Positions 43,079-52,715 of a DNA stretch of 64,000 bases are shown here, piece after piece. The stretch comes from Sansalvadorimonas sp965221135 (GTDB taxonomy: Bacteria; Pseudomonadota; Gammaproteobacteria; Pseudomonadales; Endozoicomonadaceae): positions 1,302,001 through 1,366,000 of the forward strand of contig CBDCRZ010000106.1 of NCBI GenBank assembly GCA_965221135.1. The letters are read 5' to 3'. Both the position numbers and the translations under genes were made by a program. The notes under the pieces were generated by a model that saw only the letters and a list, made by a program, of their open reading frames with translations, was not told the DNA's origin and searched no databases. Positions within the stretch are counted from its first letter, which is position 1; the number at the start of each line of letters is the position of its first letter.

Positions 43079-43663
43079 TTAGTCAGTTGGGAAGGGAAAA
43101 AGCATGACGTCTGCCAGTTGCTTGGCCTCATGTTTTGACTGCAGCAGGCTGACAAGTGTCAGGGCAAAAAGGTGAGCGGTACCGGGGCCTCGGCTGGTAA
43201 TGATTTTGGCTGCCTGATCTATCACGACATCTTTGTCAGGCTGCCAGCAGGGTTGCTGATCTTCAACGTTTTTCTCCTCAAAAGAGGGGTAACATGTAGC
43301 CTGCTTTCCACCAAGAAATCCTTGCTGAGCAAGCACCACTGCCGGAGCGGCACAGATGGCAGCTATCCATTTTTGACTGGATTGTTGTTGCTGGAGAATG
43401 CCTTGCAGACTCTGGCAAGCATAAAGATTATCAGCCCCTGGCAGGCCTCCGGGAAGCGCGACCATATCCCAGGTTGAATCGGTGCAGCTGGATATAAGGC
43501 AGTCGGCATTGAGGGATATATCATGTGAGCCGGTAACTAACAGTTCTGGTGTGCAGGAGGTAATGACAACCTCACTGCCCGCACGACGCAGAATATCGAT
43601 CATGGTGACAGCTTCGAGCTCTTCAAAGCCGGTGGCCAGTGGCACGAGTACGGATGCAAGCAT
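43079..43663 (-). CDS. DJ-1/PfpI family protein, YajL-like
   Basis: The 194-residue protein has the DJ-1/ThiJ fold with the nucleophile-elbow cysteine C104 in AAICAAPA and the nearby E14/E15 pair, closely resembling E. coli YajL (protein deglycase or covalent chaperone in oxidative stress; its exact activity is debated). Other family segments are LVPLATGFEELEAVTMIDILRRAG (in outline), ALPGGLPGADNL and ITSRGPGTAHLFAL. It is cytosolic and has a GGGAGA site. Confidence 0.85.
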   Translation of the reverse strand: MLASVLVPLATGFEELEAVTMIDILRRAGSEVVITSCTPELLVTGSHDISLNADCLISSCTDSTWDMVALPGGLPGADNLYACQSLQGILQQQQSSQKWIAAICAAPAVVLAQQGFLGGKQATCYPSFEEKNVEDQQPCWQPDKDVVIDQAAKIITSRGPGTAHLFALTLVSLLQSKHEAKQLADVMLFPFPTD

Positions 43664-43755
43664 AATCTATCTCCCTGTTTTATCGGTACTGACTTTCGCG
43701 GGCATAAAACATCTGACCAAGCAGCGAAAGACCCGGAGGAAAGATTGCTTTCGGG

Positions 43756-45195
43756 TCAGCTCACCCGGTTCTCTGTGCGCCATGTCAGAGTCATACACAG
43801 GATAGCTAGCAAACAGGATGCTATCAGCAGAATAAATCCACCATCCCAGCCATTGTGATCGACAATATATCCCATGCTGATATTGGCCATCAGCGCACCG
43901 CCCAGATACCCAAATAGCCCGGTTAAACCTGCTGCGGTACCAGCGGCCTTTTTCGGCACAAGGTCCAATGCCTGCACACCGATCAGCATCACTGGTCCAT
44001 AGATAAGAAAACCCACAGCGATAAGTGCCAGATTATCAATCCATGGGTTTCCAGCCGGATTAAGCCAGTAAACAAGAGTTGCAATCATCACCAGCAGCAT
44101 AAACAGAATGTTGGCGGGAGCGCGGCGTCCCTTGAAAAGGGTATCGCTGACCCAGCCGCAGAACAGAGTGCCGGGAATCGCCGCAAACTCATAGGCAAAC
44201 CAGGCCCAGCCGGATTGCTGTACCTGAAAGCCTTTGGTTTCACTCAGGAAGGTTGGAGCCCAGTCCAATACGCCGTAGCGCACCAGGTAAACAAAGGCAT
44301 TGGCAAAGGCGATACACCAGAGGGTTTTATTGGGCAACACATGTTTGAGAAGGATTTCTTTGGTCGAAAACTCCTGCTCATGGTTGTCGCTGTAGTCTTT
44401 GGGGAAGTCGTTGCGATGCTGCTCGATGGGAGGCAGGCCACAGGACTGAGGTGTGTCTCGAACCAATACAAAGGTGAGCCCTGCCAGTACCAATGCAATG
44501 AAGCCGGGAAGATAAAACGCACTCTGCCAGGCTCCTGTCATCGCCAGACCAAGAATCGCTAAAGGGCCGATTAGACCACCGCCAATATTATGAGCCACAT
44601 TCCAGGTGGCCATACGAGATCCACGTTCAGATGGGGAGAACCAGTGCACCATTACCCGGCCGCTGGCGGGCCAGCCCATGCCTTGAAACCATCCATTGCA
44701 GAACAACAGGCCAAACATCACGTGAATGCTGGAAAGTGCCCAGCTGCAGGTGCCCATAAAAATCATGGTAAGAGAGGTGAGAGTCAGACCTAAGGAGAGG
44801 AAGCGCTGGGCATCACTGCGATCCGACAGGGTGCCCATAATAAATTTGCTGATGCCATAGGAGATAGCTACGCCAGACATGGCAAAGCCCAACTGGGTTT
44901 TACTGTAACCCTGAGCAATCAGATCGGGGACGACGAGGCTGAAATTCTTACGAACAAGGTAATAACCGGCATAGCCAATAAATATGCCCAGAAATACGCG
45001 CCACCGCAGCATGCGGTAGTAGCCGTCTTGCTCTGTAGAGCTGATCCGGGGCTGAGCCGGGCGGGGAGACAGAAAAGAAAGAAGGCCCAGAGGCTTGGCC
45101 GTACTCTCATCGGAAGAAGATCGGAAGAAGATATACTGGAAGTCTGTTCGGTCATAGGCGAGCCCCCTCGTCCCACTTATTTCACACTCAGCCAT
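43756..45195 (-). CDS. GlpT-like organophosphate:phosphate antiporter (copy 1)
   Basis: Major facilitator protein of the OPA family with 12 predicted spans. It resembles E. coli GlpT along its length: YYLVRKNFS with the substrate-site arginine, NGWFQGMGWPASGRVMVHWF, NVAHNIGGG with the substrate histidine, FVYLVRYGVLDWAPTF with the second arginine, and LGYLGGA. GlpT takes up glycerol-3-phosphate in exchange for Pi. The N-terminus is about 30 residues longer than in GlpT when read from 45195, and no better ATG exists near the expected position, so the start is uncertain. It lies downstream of a close paralogue. Confidence 0.8.
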   Translation of the reverse strand: MAECEISGTRGLAYDRTDFQYIFFRSSSDESTAKPLGLLSFLSPRPAQPRISSTEQDGYYRMLRWRVFLGIFIGYAGYYLVRKNFSLVVPDLIAQGYSKTQLGFAMSGVAISYGISKFIMGTLSDRSDAQRFLSLGLTLTSLTMIFMGTCSWALSSIHVMFGLLFCNGWFQGMGWPASGRVMVHWFSPSERGSRMATWNVAHNIGGGLIGPLAILGLAMTGAWQSAFYLPGFIALVLAGLTFVLVRDTPQSCGLPPIEQHRNDFPKDYSDNHEQEFSTKEILLKHVLPNKTLWCIAFANAFVYLVRYGVLDWAPTFLSETKGFQVQQSGWAWFAYEFAAIPGTLFCGWVSDTLFKGRRAPANILFMLLVMIATLVYWLNPAGNPWIDNLALIAVGFLIYGPVMLIGVQALDLVPKKAAGTAAGLTGLFGYLGGALMANISMGYIVDHNGWDGGFILLIASCLLAILCMTLTWRTENRVS

Positions 45196-45353
45196 CACAT
45201 CCAGATATCAGGCCCGGACATCACACCTAAAAGAGCTACAAAGCTAGACGTGGGTGCTAAATGCGACCAGTTTTGTTCTGTAAGCAAGTGCAAGGGGGGA
45301 GTAACCCACCTGGTGACTTGCCAAAACCAGCCGCATCTAAAGGGTTGAAACGT

Positions 45354-46727
45354 TTAAGGGTCTTCTTCGATATCGTGGCTATAGAGGCTGGCTTTGTCTT
45401 TTCGCTCTTCACTGATGGTGAAGCAGACGAACAGAGCCCCGAGAACACAGGAGCCAATCAGTACGAGAAAACCACCACGCCAGCCAAATCTGTCGACAAT
45501 GACCCCCATGGCCATATTGGCGAACACAGCTCCTCCCAGATAACCAAATAAACCAGTCAGGCCGGTGGCTGTTCCTGCTGCTTTCTTGGGGGCCATATCC
45601 AGTGCCTGTACGCCAATCAGCACCACAGGGCCGTAAATCAGGAAGCCGACAGCGATCAGGCAGGCAATATCGATCATTGGATTTCCTGGTGGGTTCTGCC
45701 AATAGATAAAGACAGCAACACCAACCAACAGCATAAAAATAATATTCACAGGAGCGCGGCGGCCATAGAACACCTTGTCGCTCAGCCACCCGGTGATCAG
45801 AATGCCGGGTATTCCTGCAAACTCGTAAGCAAAGTAGGCCCAGCCGGTTTGGCTCATGGAGAAGTGTTTTACCTCTTCCAGGTAGGTGGGAGCCCAGTCC
45901 AATACGCCATAGCGCACCAGGTAAACAAAAATATTGGCAAACGCGAGATACCAGAGCAGTTTGTTATTAAGCACATGGTTAAAGAGGATTTCTTTAGCGG
46001 ACATCTCCCGTTCATTGTCATGGGAATAAGACTTGTGAAAATCTCCGGTCCACTGCTCAATACTGGGTAGTCCACAGGACTGAGGTGTATCCCGTACCAG
46101 AAACCAGGTGACAAAAGCAAAGACGAGAGCAACATAACCGTGCAGGTAAATCTTACTGTGCCAGTCCGCAAACAGGGCCACAGCCAGAATGGCCAGAGGC
46201 CCCACAAGACCACCGCCGACATTGTGGGCGGTGTTCCAGATGGCCATTTTGACTCCACGTTCACGGATAGTGAACCAGTGGGCCATTACCCGCACACAAC
46301 TCGGGTAACCAATCCCCTGAAACCAGCCGCTCAAAGAGAGCAGTACAAACATGCTGGTAATGCTGGAAGTTGCTAGAGGAACACTGCCAAGGAAAATGGT
46401 GATCAGGGCGCTGACACTCAAGCCCAGCACCACAAACTTACGGGCATCACTGCGGTCAGAAACATTACCCATCAGAAACTTGCTGAGACCGTAAGCGAGA
46501 GAAACACCGGAGAGAGCAAAGCCCAGTTCGGCTTTGGTGTACCCCATGGCTATTAAATCCGGCATAGCCAAAGAGAAGTTTTTGCGGATAAGATAGTAAC
46601 CAGCGTATCCGACGAAGATGCCAAGCATCATCTGCATACGCATGCGCTTGTAAGAGGTGTCGACCTGGTCAGCAGGTATTGGATCAATATGAGCAGGTGG
46701 CTTTAAAAAGTCACGTATATCAGTCAT
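45354..46727 (-). CDS. GlpT-like organophosphate:phosphate antiporter (copy 2)
   Basis: A 457-residue OPA-family transporter paralogous to the next gene downstream. It keeps the key residues in YYLIRKNFS, NTAHNVGGG and FVYLVRYGVLDWAPTY. The sequence SGWFQGIGYPSCVRVMAHWF departs from the GlpT consensus (GWPxxGRxMVHW), so the preferred organophosphate may differ. The start has a GGGAG site. It lies between tas and copy 1, all on the minus strand. Confidence 0.82.
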   Translation of the reverse strand: MTDIRDFLKPPAHIDPIPADQVDTSYKRMRMQMMLGIFVGYAGYYLIRKNFSLAMPDLIAMGYTKAELGFALSGVSLAYGLSKFLMGNVSDRSDARKFVVLGLSVSALITIFLGSVPLATSSITSMFVLLSLSGWFQGIGYPSCVRVMAHWFTIRERGVKMAIWNTAHNVGGGLVGPLAILAVALFADWHSKIYLHGYVALVFAFVTWFLVRDTPQSCGLPSIEQWTGDFHKSYSHDNEREMSAKEILFNHVLNNKLLWYLAFANIFVYLVRYGVLDWAPTYLEEVKHFSMSQTGWAYFAYEFAGIPGILITGWLSDKVFYGRRAPVNIIFMLLVGVAVFIYWQNPPGNPMIDIACLIAVGFLIYGPVVLIGVQALDMAPKKAAGTATGLTGLFGYLGGAVFANMAMGVIVDRFGWRGGFLVLIGSCVLGALFVCFTISEERKDKASLYSHDIEEDP

Positions 46728-46825
46728 AAAGACTCCCGTGATTCACCTCGAAGCCGGTGATTTGACACGAACAGTGCAGACCATGAATGACCCGCTGGCA
46801 AGTAACAGGTTACGCAGGATGTTTT

Positions 46826-46854
46826 AAAAAACCGGTAGAATTTATCTACCGGCT
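46826..46854 (-). terminator. Rho-independent terminator of tas
   Basis: CCGGTAGA...TCTACCGG stem preceded on the plus strand by six A residues, so on the minus strand it is a hairpin followed by T residues, 20 bases after the tas stop at 46871. Confidence 0.9.
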
Positions 46855-46870
46855 TACTGGTTAAGTCTTT

Positions 46871-47902
46871 TTAGCAGGCGGAGTCTGGAATGCGGTTGTG
46901 GATCGATTGTATCTCGGCGAGCACTTCGTCAGAGAGTTGCAGCTCCCAGGAGTCTATATCGGTTTGCAGCTGTTCAAGGCTGGTGGCACCAATAATATTA
47001 CTGGTCATAAAACTGCGACTGTTTACAAAAGCCAGAGCCATTTGTGATGGGTCTAGATCATTGGCTTTAGCCAGCTCTACATAGGCTTCAGTTGCGGCAG
47101 TAGCCTGTGGGCTGCTGTAACGTTTGAAGCGGGAGAACAGCGTCATTCGGGCGCCTTCCGGGCGGGCACCATTCAGATACTTGCCGCTGAGTACACCCAT
47201 GGCCAGAGGGGAGTAAGCCAGCAAACCGATATCTTCCCGGTGGGCGACCTCGGCAAGGCCCGTTTCAAAACTGCGATTCAGCAGACTATAGGGGTTCTGG
47301 ATAGAGACTGCCCGAGGCCAGCCATTCTGTTCTGCAAGCTGCATAAAACGCATTACGCCCCAAGGCGTCTCGTTGGAGAGGCCAATATGGCGGATCTTGC
47401 CAGCCTTCACCTGATCACTCAGTACTTCAAGTGTTTCTTCTATGGGAGTGCTGGATTCATTGTCCTGATAGGAAAAACCGCGCTGGCCAAAATTGTTGGT
47501 GTTACGGTCGGGCCAGTGTAACTGGTAGACATCGATGTAATCAGTCTGCAGACGTTTCAGGCTGTCATTAAGCGCTTTCGCTATATGGGTGCGATTAAAA
47601 CGGCGGCCACCGTCCATATAGGCGTAACCTGGGCCGCAGATTTTGGTGGCCAGAACAACATCATCTCTCTGGCCGCGCTGTTTGAACCAGTTGCCAATAA
47701 TGGTTTCGGTGGCAGCATAGGTTTCTTCTTTTGGTGGAACCGGGTACATCTCTGCGGTATCGAAAAAGTTCACGCCTCTTTCTGTGGCGTAATCCATCTG
47801 GGCGAAAGCTTCCTGTTCTGAGTTCTGTTCACCCCAGGTCATGGTGCCCAGACAGATAAGGCTTACCCGAGTGTCTGTACGGCCGAGATTGCGGTATTCC
47901 AT
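46871..47902 (-). CDS. tas: Aldo/keto reductase Tas
   Basis: NADPH-dependent aldo-keto reductase of the Tas type (343 residues; E. coli 346). The catalytic tetrad is visible: D and Y in FFDTAEMYPVPP, K in LATKICGPG and H in QLHWPDR. The ATG has a GGAAGAG site. Its place beside rplM is also seen in Pseudomonas. The natural substrate is not known. Confidence 0.9.
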   Translation of the reverse strand: MEYRNLGRTDTRVSLICLGTMTWGEQNSEQEAFAQMDYATERGVNFFDTAEMYPVPPKEETYAATETIIGNWFKQRGQRDDVVLATKICGPGYAYMDGGRRFNRTHIAKALNDSLKRLQTDYIDVYQLHWPDRNTNNFGQRGFSYQDNESSTPIEETLEVLSDQVKAGKIRHIGLSNETPWGVMRFMQLAEQNGWPRAVSIQNPYSLLNRSFETGLAEVAHREDIGLLAYSPLAMGVLSGKYLNGARPEGARMTLFSRFKRYSSPQATAATEAYVELAKANDLDPSQMALAFVNSRSFMTSNIIGATSLEQLQTDIDSWELQLSDEVLAEIQSIHNRIPDSAC

Positions 47903-48031
47903 AAGGCTCTTCCGGATGTTTGAGTGTTGTGAAGGTATTATCGTTGGTTGAGACGGCAGGGCATACTTGTTTCTACGCTACGAATTCCGATTTAGGACGG
48001 TTTCAGGGCTTCCCATATAAAATTGACTCGT

Positions 48032-48037
48032 TATAAT
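48032..48037 (+). promoter_or_regulatory. Putative -10 box for rplM-rpsI
   Basis: TATAAT at 48032-48037 within TTGACTCGTTATAATACTG, about 140 bases before rplM. The adjacent TTGACT is too close to serve as the -35 for this -10, and the correctly spaced position has no good match, so the promoter class is unclear. Confidence 0.4.
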
Positions 48038-48177
48038 ACTGCGCTTTCGTTTCCCGCGAATGAGTGCCCAATGTTTGTTGCTGAACCTGAGGGCCGTATA
48101 TCGAGCCTGGTTACGGATCGACAGGGTAGGCGAATAGAAACCATCTCGCATGGCGAGCATTGAGGCGATAGGATTAT

Positions 48178-48606
48178 ATGAAAACCTTTAGCGCTAAAGC
48201 AGAAACAACACGGCGTGATTGGTTCGTCGTAGATGCGGAAGGCAAAACTCTGGGCCGTCTGGCCACTGAGATTGCAACCCGTCTGCGCGGCAAGCACAAG
48301 CCGGAATACACTCCACACGTGGATACTGGTGACTACATCGTAGTAGTTAACGCCGACAAAGTCCGGGTAACCGGAAACAAGGCGTCTGACAAGATTTACT
48401 ACCGTCACTCAGAATTTCCTGGTGGCCTTAAGTCCATGAGCTTCGACAAGCTGATTGCCCACAAGCCAGAGCGTGTACTCGAACTGGCCGTTAAAGGCAT
48501 GATGCCCCGTAATCCTCTGGGCCGCGCGATGCAGCGTAAACTGAAAGTTTATGCTGGTACCGAACATCCGCATGCTGCTCAGCAGCCTCAGCAACTGGAT
48601 ATCTAA
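48178..48606 (+). CDS. rplM: 50S ribosomal protein L13
   Basis: A 142-residue L13, the standard length, with MKTFSAKAETTRRDWFVVDA, LATEIATRLRGKHKPEYTPH and VKGMMPRNPLGR. It is an early-assembly 50S protein, co-transcribed with rpsI 11 bases downstream. Confidence 0.99.
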   Translation: MKTFSAKAETTRRDWFVVDAEGKTLGRLATEIATRLRGKHKPEYTPHVDTGDYIVVVNADKVRVTGNKASDKIYYRHSEFPGGLKSMSFDKLIAHKPERVLELAVKGMMPRNPLGRAMQRKLKVYAGTEHPHAAQQPQQLDI

Positions 48607-48617
48607 CGGGGATTACT

Positions 48618-49010
48618 ATGTCTGTAACTCAGAACTATGGAACTGGTCGTCGGAAAGAATCTACCGCGCGCGTATTCCTGCGTGCCGGTACCGGCAGCAT
48701 CAGCATTAACGGTCGTACTCTGAACGAGTACTTCGGTCGTGAAACTTCTCGCATGGTTGTTATGCAGCCTCTCGAGCTGGTTGAGATGACTGAAAAGTTT
48801 GATCTGAAAATCACTGTAAAAGGTGGTGGCGCTTCCGGTCAGGCTGGCGCAATTCGTCACGGCATCACTCGTGCCCTGATGGATTACGACGAAACTCTGC
48901 GTGGTGCTCTGCGTAAAGCTGGTTACGTAACTCGTGATGCTCGTATGGTTGAACGTAAGAAAGTGGGTCTGCATAAGGCGCGTAAGCGTCCTCAGTACTC
49001 CAAGCGTTAA
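48618..49010 (+). CDS. rpsI: 30S ribosomal protein S9
   Basis: A 130-residue S9 with the typical YGTGRRKESTARVFL start, GGGASGQAGAIRHGITRAL core, and the Arg/Lys tail RKRPQYSKR that reaches the P-site tRNA. It is the second gene of the rplM-rpsI operon and is followed by a terminator. Confidence 0.99.
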   Translation: MSVTQNYGTGRRKESTARVFLRAGTGSISINGRTLNEYFGRETSRMVVMQPLELVEMTEKFDLKITVKGGGASGQAGAIRHGITRALMDYDETLRGALRKAGYVTRDARMVERKKVGLHKARKRPQYSKR

Positions 49011-49040
49011 TACCTGCGACTCTTTCGAGTTCGGAAAAAA

Positions 49041-49069
49041 CGCCCGGCCTTTTGGTCGGGCGTTTTTTT
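49041..49069 (+). terminator. Rho-independent terminator of rplM-rpsI
   Basis: Stem CGCCCGGCC/GGTCGGGCG with a TTTT loop, preceded by A residues and followed by seven T residues. Confidence 0.95.
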
Positions 49070-49301
49070 GTCTGTGTAATCCTGCCTGTTTTTCCTTTCT
49101 GGTTGAAAAATGCTTCTATCTGTCATTTCTTCCCTCTCTTTCCATTAACATTACGCAATAAAACCTATATTATTTCGCACTGCGCGTAGGGCAATCGGGT
49201 GGATACCTGTTGCTTGTTGATAAAAACAAAATGAATGCCATGCCCTCCGCTCTATACCGGCAGGCATGCCGTAGAAGCAATAACCCTGGGGAGAGAGCCG
49301 A

Positions 49302-49895
49302 ATGAGTCAAGACGGCGTAAACGTGGGTCGGCGCCGCTTCCTAATAGGAACGACAGCGGCGGTCGGCGCTGCTGGGGCCGTGGGGGTTGCGACACCGTTC
49401 GTAAAATCCTGGAATCCGAGTGCTAAAGCTAAAGCAGCGGGTGCACCCGTTGAGTTAAATATCGCAAAACTGGAAGAAGGACAGCAGATCATCGCCGAAT
49501 GGCGGGGCAAGCCTGTTTTCGTCGTTCGACGAACCAAAGATATGCTTGAAAACATCCGCAAGGGTGACAAGCGTGTTGTGGATCCTGCCTCTGATAGTTC
49601 ATCTCAGCCTGAGTATGCCAAGAATGAGTACCGCTCCCGCAAGCCGGAAGTGCTGGTGCTGATTGGTATCTGTACACACCTGGGCTGTTCTCCGAAGTAC
49701 ACGCCTGAAGTGAAGCCGATGGATTTCGAGGCTGACTGGAAAGGTGGTTACTACTGCCCTTGTCACGGTTCCAAGTTTGATCTGGCCGGGCGCGTCTACA
49801 AAGGGGTGCCGGCACCAATTAACCTGGAAGTGCCTCCTTACACCTATATGAGCGATGACGTGATGGTGATCGGTGTGGATGAGGAGAACGCCTGA
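49302..49895 (+). CDS. petA: Ubiquinol-cytochrome c reductase Rieske iron-sulfur subunit
   Basis: Rieske [2Fe-2S] subunit of the cytochrome bc1 complex. The 197-residue protein begins with a Tat-type signal anchor (RRRFLIGTTAAVGAAGAVG). The cluster ligands are C124 and H126 in CTHLGC and C152/H155 in CPCHGS, with C129 and C154 forming the disulfide. Its stop overlaps the petB start (TGATG). Confidence 0.98.
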   Translation: MSQDGVNVGRRRFLIGTTAAVGAAGAVGVATPFVKSWNPSAKAKAAGAPVELNIAKLEEGQQIIAEWRGKPVFVVRRTKDMLENIRKGDKRVVDPASDSSSQPEYAKNEYRSRKPEVLVLIGICTHLGCSPKYTPEVKPMDFEADWKGGYYCPCHGSKFDLAGRVYKGVPAPINLEVPPYTYMSDDVMVIGVDEENA

Positions 49896-51109
49896 TGGGA
49901 TCAAAACTACTTGCATGGGTCGATGAGCGTTTCCCGCTCACATCCACCTGGGAGGCGCATCTCAGCAAATACTATGCGCCGAAAAACTTTAACTTCTGGT
50001 ACTTCTTCGGTTCTCTCGCCTTACTGGTGCTGGTTAATCAGATTCTGACCGGTATCTGGCTCACCATGAGCTACGTACCAAGTGCAGAAGCGGCTTTTGC
50101 TTCCGTTGAATACATCATGCGTGATGTGGAATACGGCTGGCTGATTCGCTACCTCCACTCCACCGGCGCCTCGGCGTTCTTTGTGGTGGTGTACATGCAC
50201 ATGTTCCGTGGCCTGATTTATGGCTCTTATCAGAAGCCGCGTGAGCTGATCTGGATCTTCGGTATGGGTATCTACCTGGCGCTGATGGCAGAAGCCTTTA
50301 TGGGTTATCTGCTGCCATGGGGGCAGATGTCCTACTGGGGTGCGCAGGTTATTATCTCCCTGTTTGGTGCCATTCCTTACATTGGTCCAGATATTCAGCA
50401 GTGGGTGCGTGGTGATTACCTGATTTCCGGTATTACCCTGAACCGCTTCTTCGCCCTGCATGTTATTGCCCTGCCCATAGTTATTCTGGGTCTGGTTGTT
50501 ATGCACCTGGTGGCGCTGCATGAAGTGGGTTCCAACAACCCTGAAGGTATCGAGATCAAGAAACATAAGGATGAGAACGGCAAGCCGCTGGACGGTATTG
50601 GCTTCCACCCTTACTACACCGTGAAGGATATTGTCGGTGTGATTGTCTTCCTGTTCGTGTTCTGTGGCGTAGTGTTCTTCTTCCCTGAAGTGAACGGCTA
50701 CTTCCTTGAGCATGCCAACTTTGAGCCTGCGAACGCTCTGAAGACGCCTGAGCATATTGCTCCGGTCTGGTACATGGGTGCTTTCTACTCCATCCTGCGG
50801 GCTATTCCTGACAAGCTGATGGGTGTTGTCGCGATGGGTGCGGCTATTGCCATCCTGTTTGTTCTGCCGTGGCTGGATCGTAGTCCGGTAAGATCCTGGC
50901 GCTACAAGGGTCCGATCTTCCGTACGCTGATTGTTCTTTTTGCCATCGACTTTATTGTGTTGATCTGGCTGGGAACCATGCCTGCGACCAAGACCTACAC
51001 CCTGATGGCTCAGGTGGGTACGGTGTTCTACTTCGGCTTCTTCCTGCTGATGCCTTTCTATTCAGCAATGGAGAAAACCAAGCCAGTACCGGAGAGGATT
51101 GGCGGCTAA
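49895..51109 (+). CDS. petB: Cytochrome b of the bc1 complex
   Basis: Membrane subunit carrying hemes bL and bH and both quinone sites; 404 residues with eight predicted helices. Heme-ligand histidines lie in YLHSTGASAFFVVVYMHM and in FALHVIALPIVILGLVVMHL (each in outline), and the Qo-site PEWY-type motif appears as APVWYMGAFYSILR, a variant common in this group. TAATG coupling leads into petC. Confidence 0.98.
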   Translation: MGSKLLAWVDERFPLTSTWEAHLSKYYAPKNFNFWYFFGSLALLVLVNQILTGIWLTMSYVPSAEAAFASVEYIMRDVEYGWLIRYLHSTGASAFFVVVYMHMFRGLIYGSYQKPRELIWIFGMGIYLALMAEAFMGYLLPWGQMSYWGAQVIISLFGAIPYIGPDIQQWVRGDYLISGITLNRFFALHVIALPIVILGLVVMHLVALHEVGSNNPEGIEIKKHKDENGKPLDGIGFHPYYTVKDIVGVIVFLFVFCGVVFFFPEVNGYFLEHANFEPANALKTPEHIAPVWYMGAFYSILRAIPDKLMGVVAMGAAIAILFVLPWLDRSPVRSWRYKGPIFRTLIVLFAIDFIVLIWLGTMPATKTYTLMAQVGTVFYFGFFLLMPFYSAMEKTKPVPERIGG

Positions 51110-51879
51110 TGAAATTGATAAATCTTATAAAAAGAACGGCAGGAGCCTTTTTGCTGACCGCAGCCTCTTTCGGGGCTGTCGCGGCGGGGAGTGGTTATCC
51201 TCTCGACAAGATGACACCGGATATGTCTGATCAGGCCTCGCTTCAGCGTGGTGCCCAGACTTATATGAACTATTGCTATGCCTGTCATGCGACAGGCTTC
51301 CAGCGCTTTGAACGGGTTGCTGACGATCTGGGTATTCCCCATGATCTGATGATGGAAAACCTGATGCCGGCTGGTGGCAAAATCGGTGATCTGATGGCCA
51401 ACGGTATGGACGCGAAAGACTCCAAGGCCTGGTTTGGTACTACACCACCAGATCTGACCCTGGTCGCTCGTGTTCGTGGTGCCGACTGGCTGTACACTTA
51501 TCTGCGTACCTTCTACCTTGATGCCAAGCGCCCATGGGGTGTGAACAACAAGGTATTCCCGGACGTAGGTATGCCTCATGTGCTGTTGAGTCTGCAGGGT
51601 GCCCAGGTGGATACCTGTGCCGGTGAAGGTCAAAGTGGGCGTGACACCCTGAGTGGTGAAAAGCTCTGTGGCCTGGAGCCAGATCCTTCAATCAAGGGTT
51701 CCATGACACCAGCGGAATACGATCAGTCGATGTATGATCTGGTTAATTTCCTGGCTTATAGCGCAGAGCCCATGAAGCTGGAACGCCAGCAGACTGGACT
51801 GTATGTGCTGATTTTCCTGATTATTTTCCTTGTTCCTGCGTATTTGTTGAAGCGGGAATACTGGAAGGACGTTCACTAA
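51109..51879 (+). CDS. petC: Cytochrome c1 of the bc1 complex
   Basis: Heme c-binding subunit that passes electrons to soluble cytochrome c. The 256-residue protein has a signal peptide (AGAFLLTAASFGAVAA), a single CYACH heme-attachment motif, and a C-terminal membrane anchor (YVLIFLIIFLVPAYLLKREYW). The axial methionine is probably in the segment around DVGMPHVLL. It is the last gene of petABC. Confidence 0.97.
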   Translation: MKLINLIKRTAGAFLLTAASFGAVAAGSGYPLDKMTPDMSDQASLQRGAQTYMNYCYACHATGFQRFERVADDLGIPHDLMMENLMPAGGKIGDLMANGMDAKDSKAWFGTTPPDLTLVARVRGADWLYTYLRTFYLDAKRPWGVNNKVFPDVGMPHVLLSLQGAQVDTCAGEGQSGRDTLSGEKLCGLEPDPSIKGSMTPAEYDQSMYDLVNFLAYSAEPMKLERQQTGLYVLIFLIIFLVPAYLLKREYWKDVH

Positions 51880-51999
51880 GTCCTATAATCTGGTAGAATT
51901 TAGTATTGGCGCGTAATTTGCGGAGCGGTTTTTGCCGGTTTGTAGCAAGTTGCGCGCATTTTTGTTTGATGATTTAAGACCTCAGGCGGAGGGAAATAG

Positions 52000-52629
52000 A
52001 TGGGCGTAGTCGCCAAGCGATCCTCAATGACTTTCTATTCCGATCCGGCGGATCATTACTGCCATCGGGTTCGTATTGTTCTGGCGGAGAAAGGAGTTGC
52101 AGTCGATATTCAGGACGTCGATACCAGCGCCTTGCCTCAGGAGCTTGCGGATATCAATCCTTACAACACCGTTCCGACCCTCGTGGATCGTGATCTGGTG
52201 CTGTATGAATCCAGCGTGATGATGGAATATCTGGATGAGCGTTTTCCTCATCCACCCCTGCTGCCGGTTTATCCTGTAACCCGTGCCCAGAGCCGTCTGA
52301 TGATGCATCGCATCCAGAAGGACTGGTGCAACCTGGCGGATGTCATTCTGAATCCTGCCAGCAAGGAAGCTGCGGTGACCAAGGCTCGGAAAGAGCTGCG
52401 TGACGGTTTGGTAGGTATCTCTCCGATTTTTGCAGAGAAGCCTTTCTTCCTGAGCGACGAATTCACTCTGGTTGATTGCTGCGTAGCGCCTGTATTATGG
52501 CGTCTGCCTATCCTTGGTATTGAGCTGCCTAAGCAGGCCAAGGATATTATCGCGTATATGGAGCGTTTGTTTGAGCGGGAATCTTTCCGTGAAAGCCTCT
52601 CCGAAGTAGAAAAAGAGATGCACGTGTAA
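52000..52629 (+). CDS. sspA: Stringent starvation protein A
   Basis: GST-fold RNA-polymerase-associated regulator active in stationary phase and starvation, and in virulence gene control in several pathogens. The 209-residue product shows the thioredoxin-like N-domain (MTFYSDPADHYCHRVRIVLAEKG in outline) and PYNTVPTLVDRDLVLYESSVM, then the helical C-domain. A GGAGGG site precedes the ATG. An extended -10 (TGGTAGAAT, 51891-51899) lies upstream as a possible promoter. Confidence 0.95.
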   Translation: MGVVAKRSSMTFYSDPADHYCHRVRIVLAEKGVAVDIQDVDTSALPQELADINPYNTVPTLVDRDLVLYESSVMMEYLDERFPHPPLLPVYPVTRAQSRLMMHRIQKDWCNLADVILNPASKEAAVTKARKELRDGLVGISPIFAEKPFFLSDEFTLVDCCVAPVLWRLPILGIELPKQAKDIIAYMERLFERESFRESLSEVEKEMHV

Positions 52630-52653
52630 TCTCTCTTCTGCTTATGCGGTTGC

Positions 52654-52682
52654 AAAAGGGAGTGTTTATCACTCCCTTTTTT
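52654..52682 (+). terminator. Terminator between sspA and sspB
   Basis: Perfect 11-bp stem AAAAGGGAGTG/CACTCCCTTTT with loop TTTAT and further T residues, 25 bases after the sspA stop. It may only partly separate sspA from sspB. Confidence 0.88.
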
Positions 52683-52715
52683 ATATATTGAATATTTACC
52701 ATCTGGAGTTGGTCA

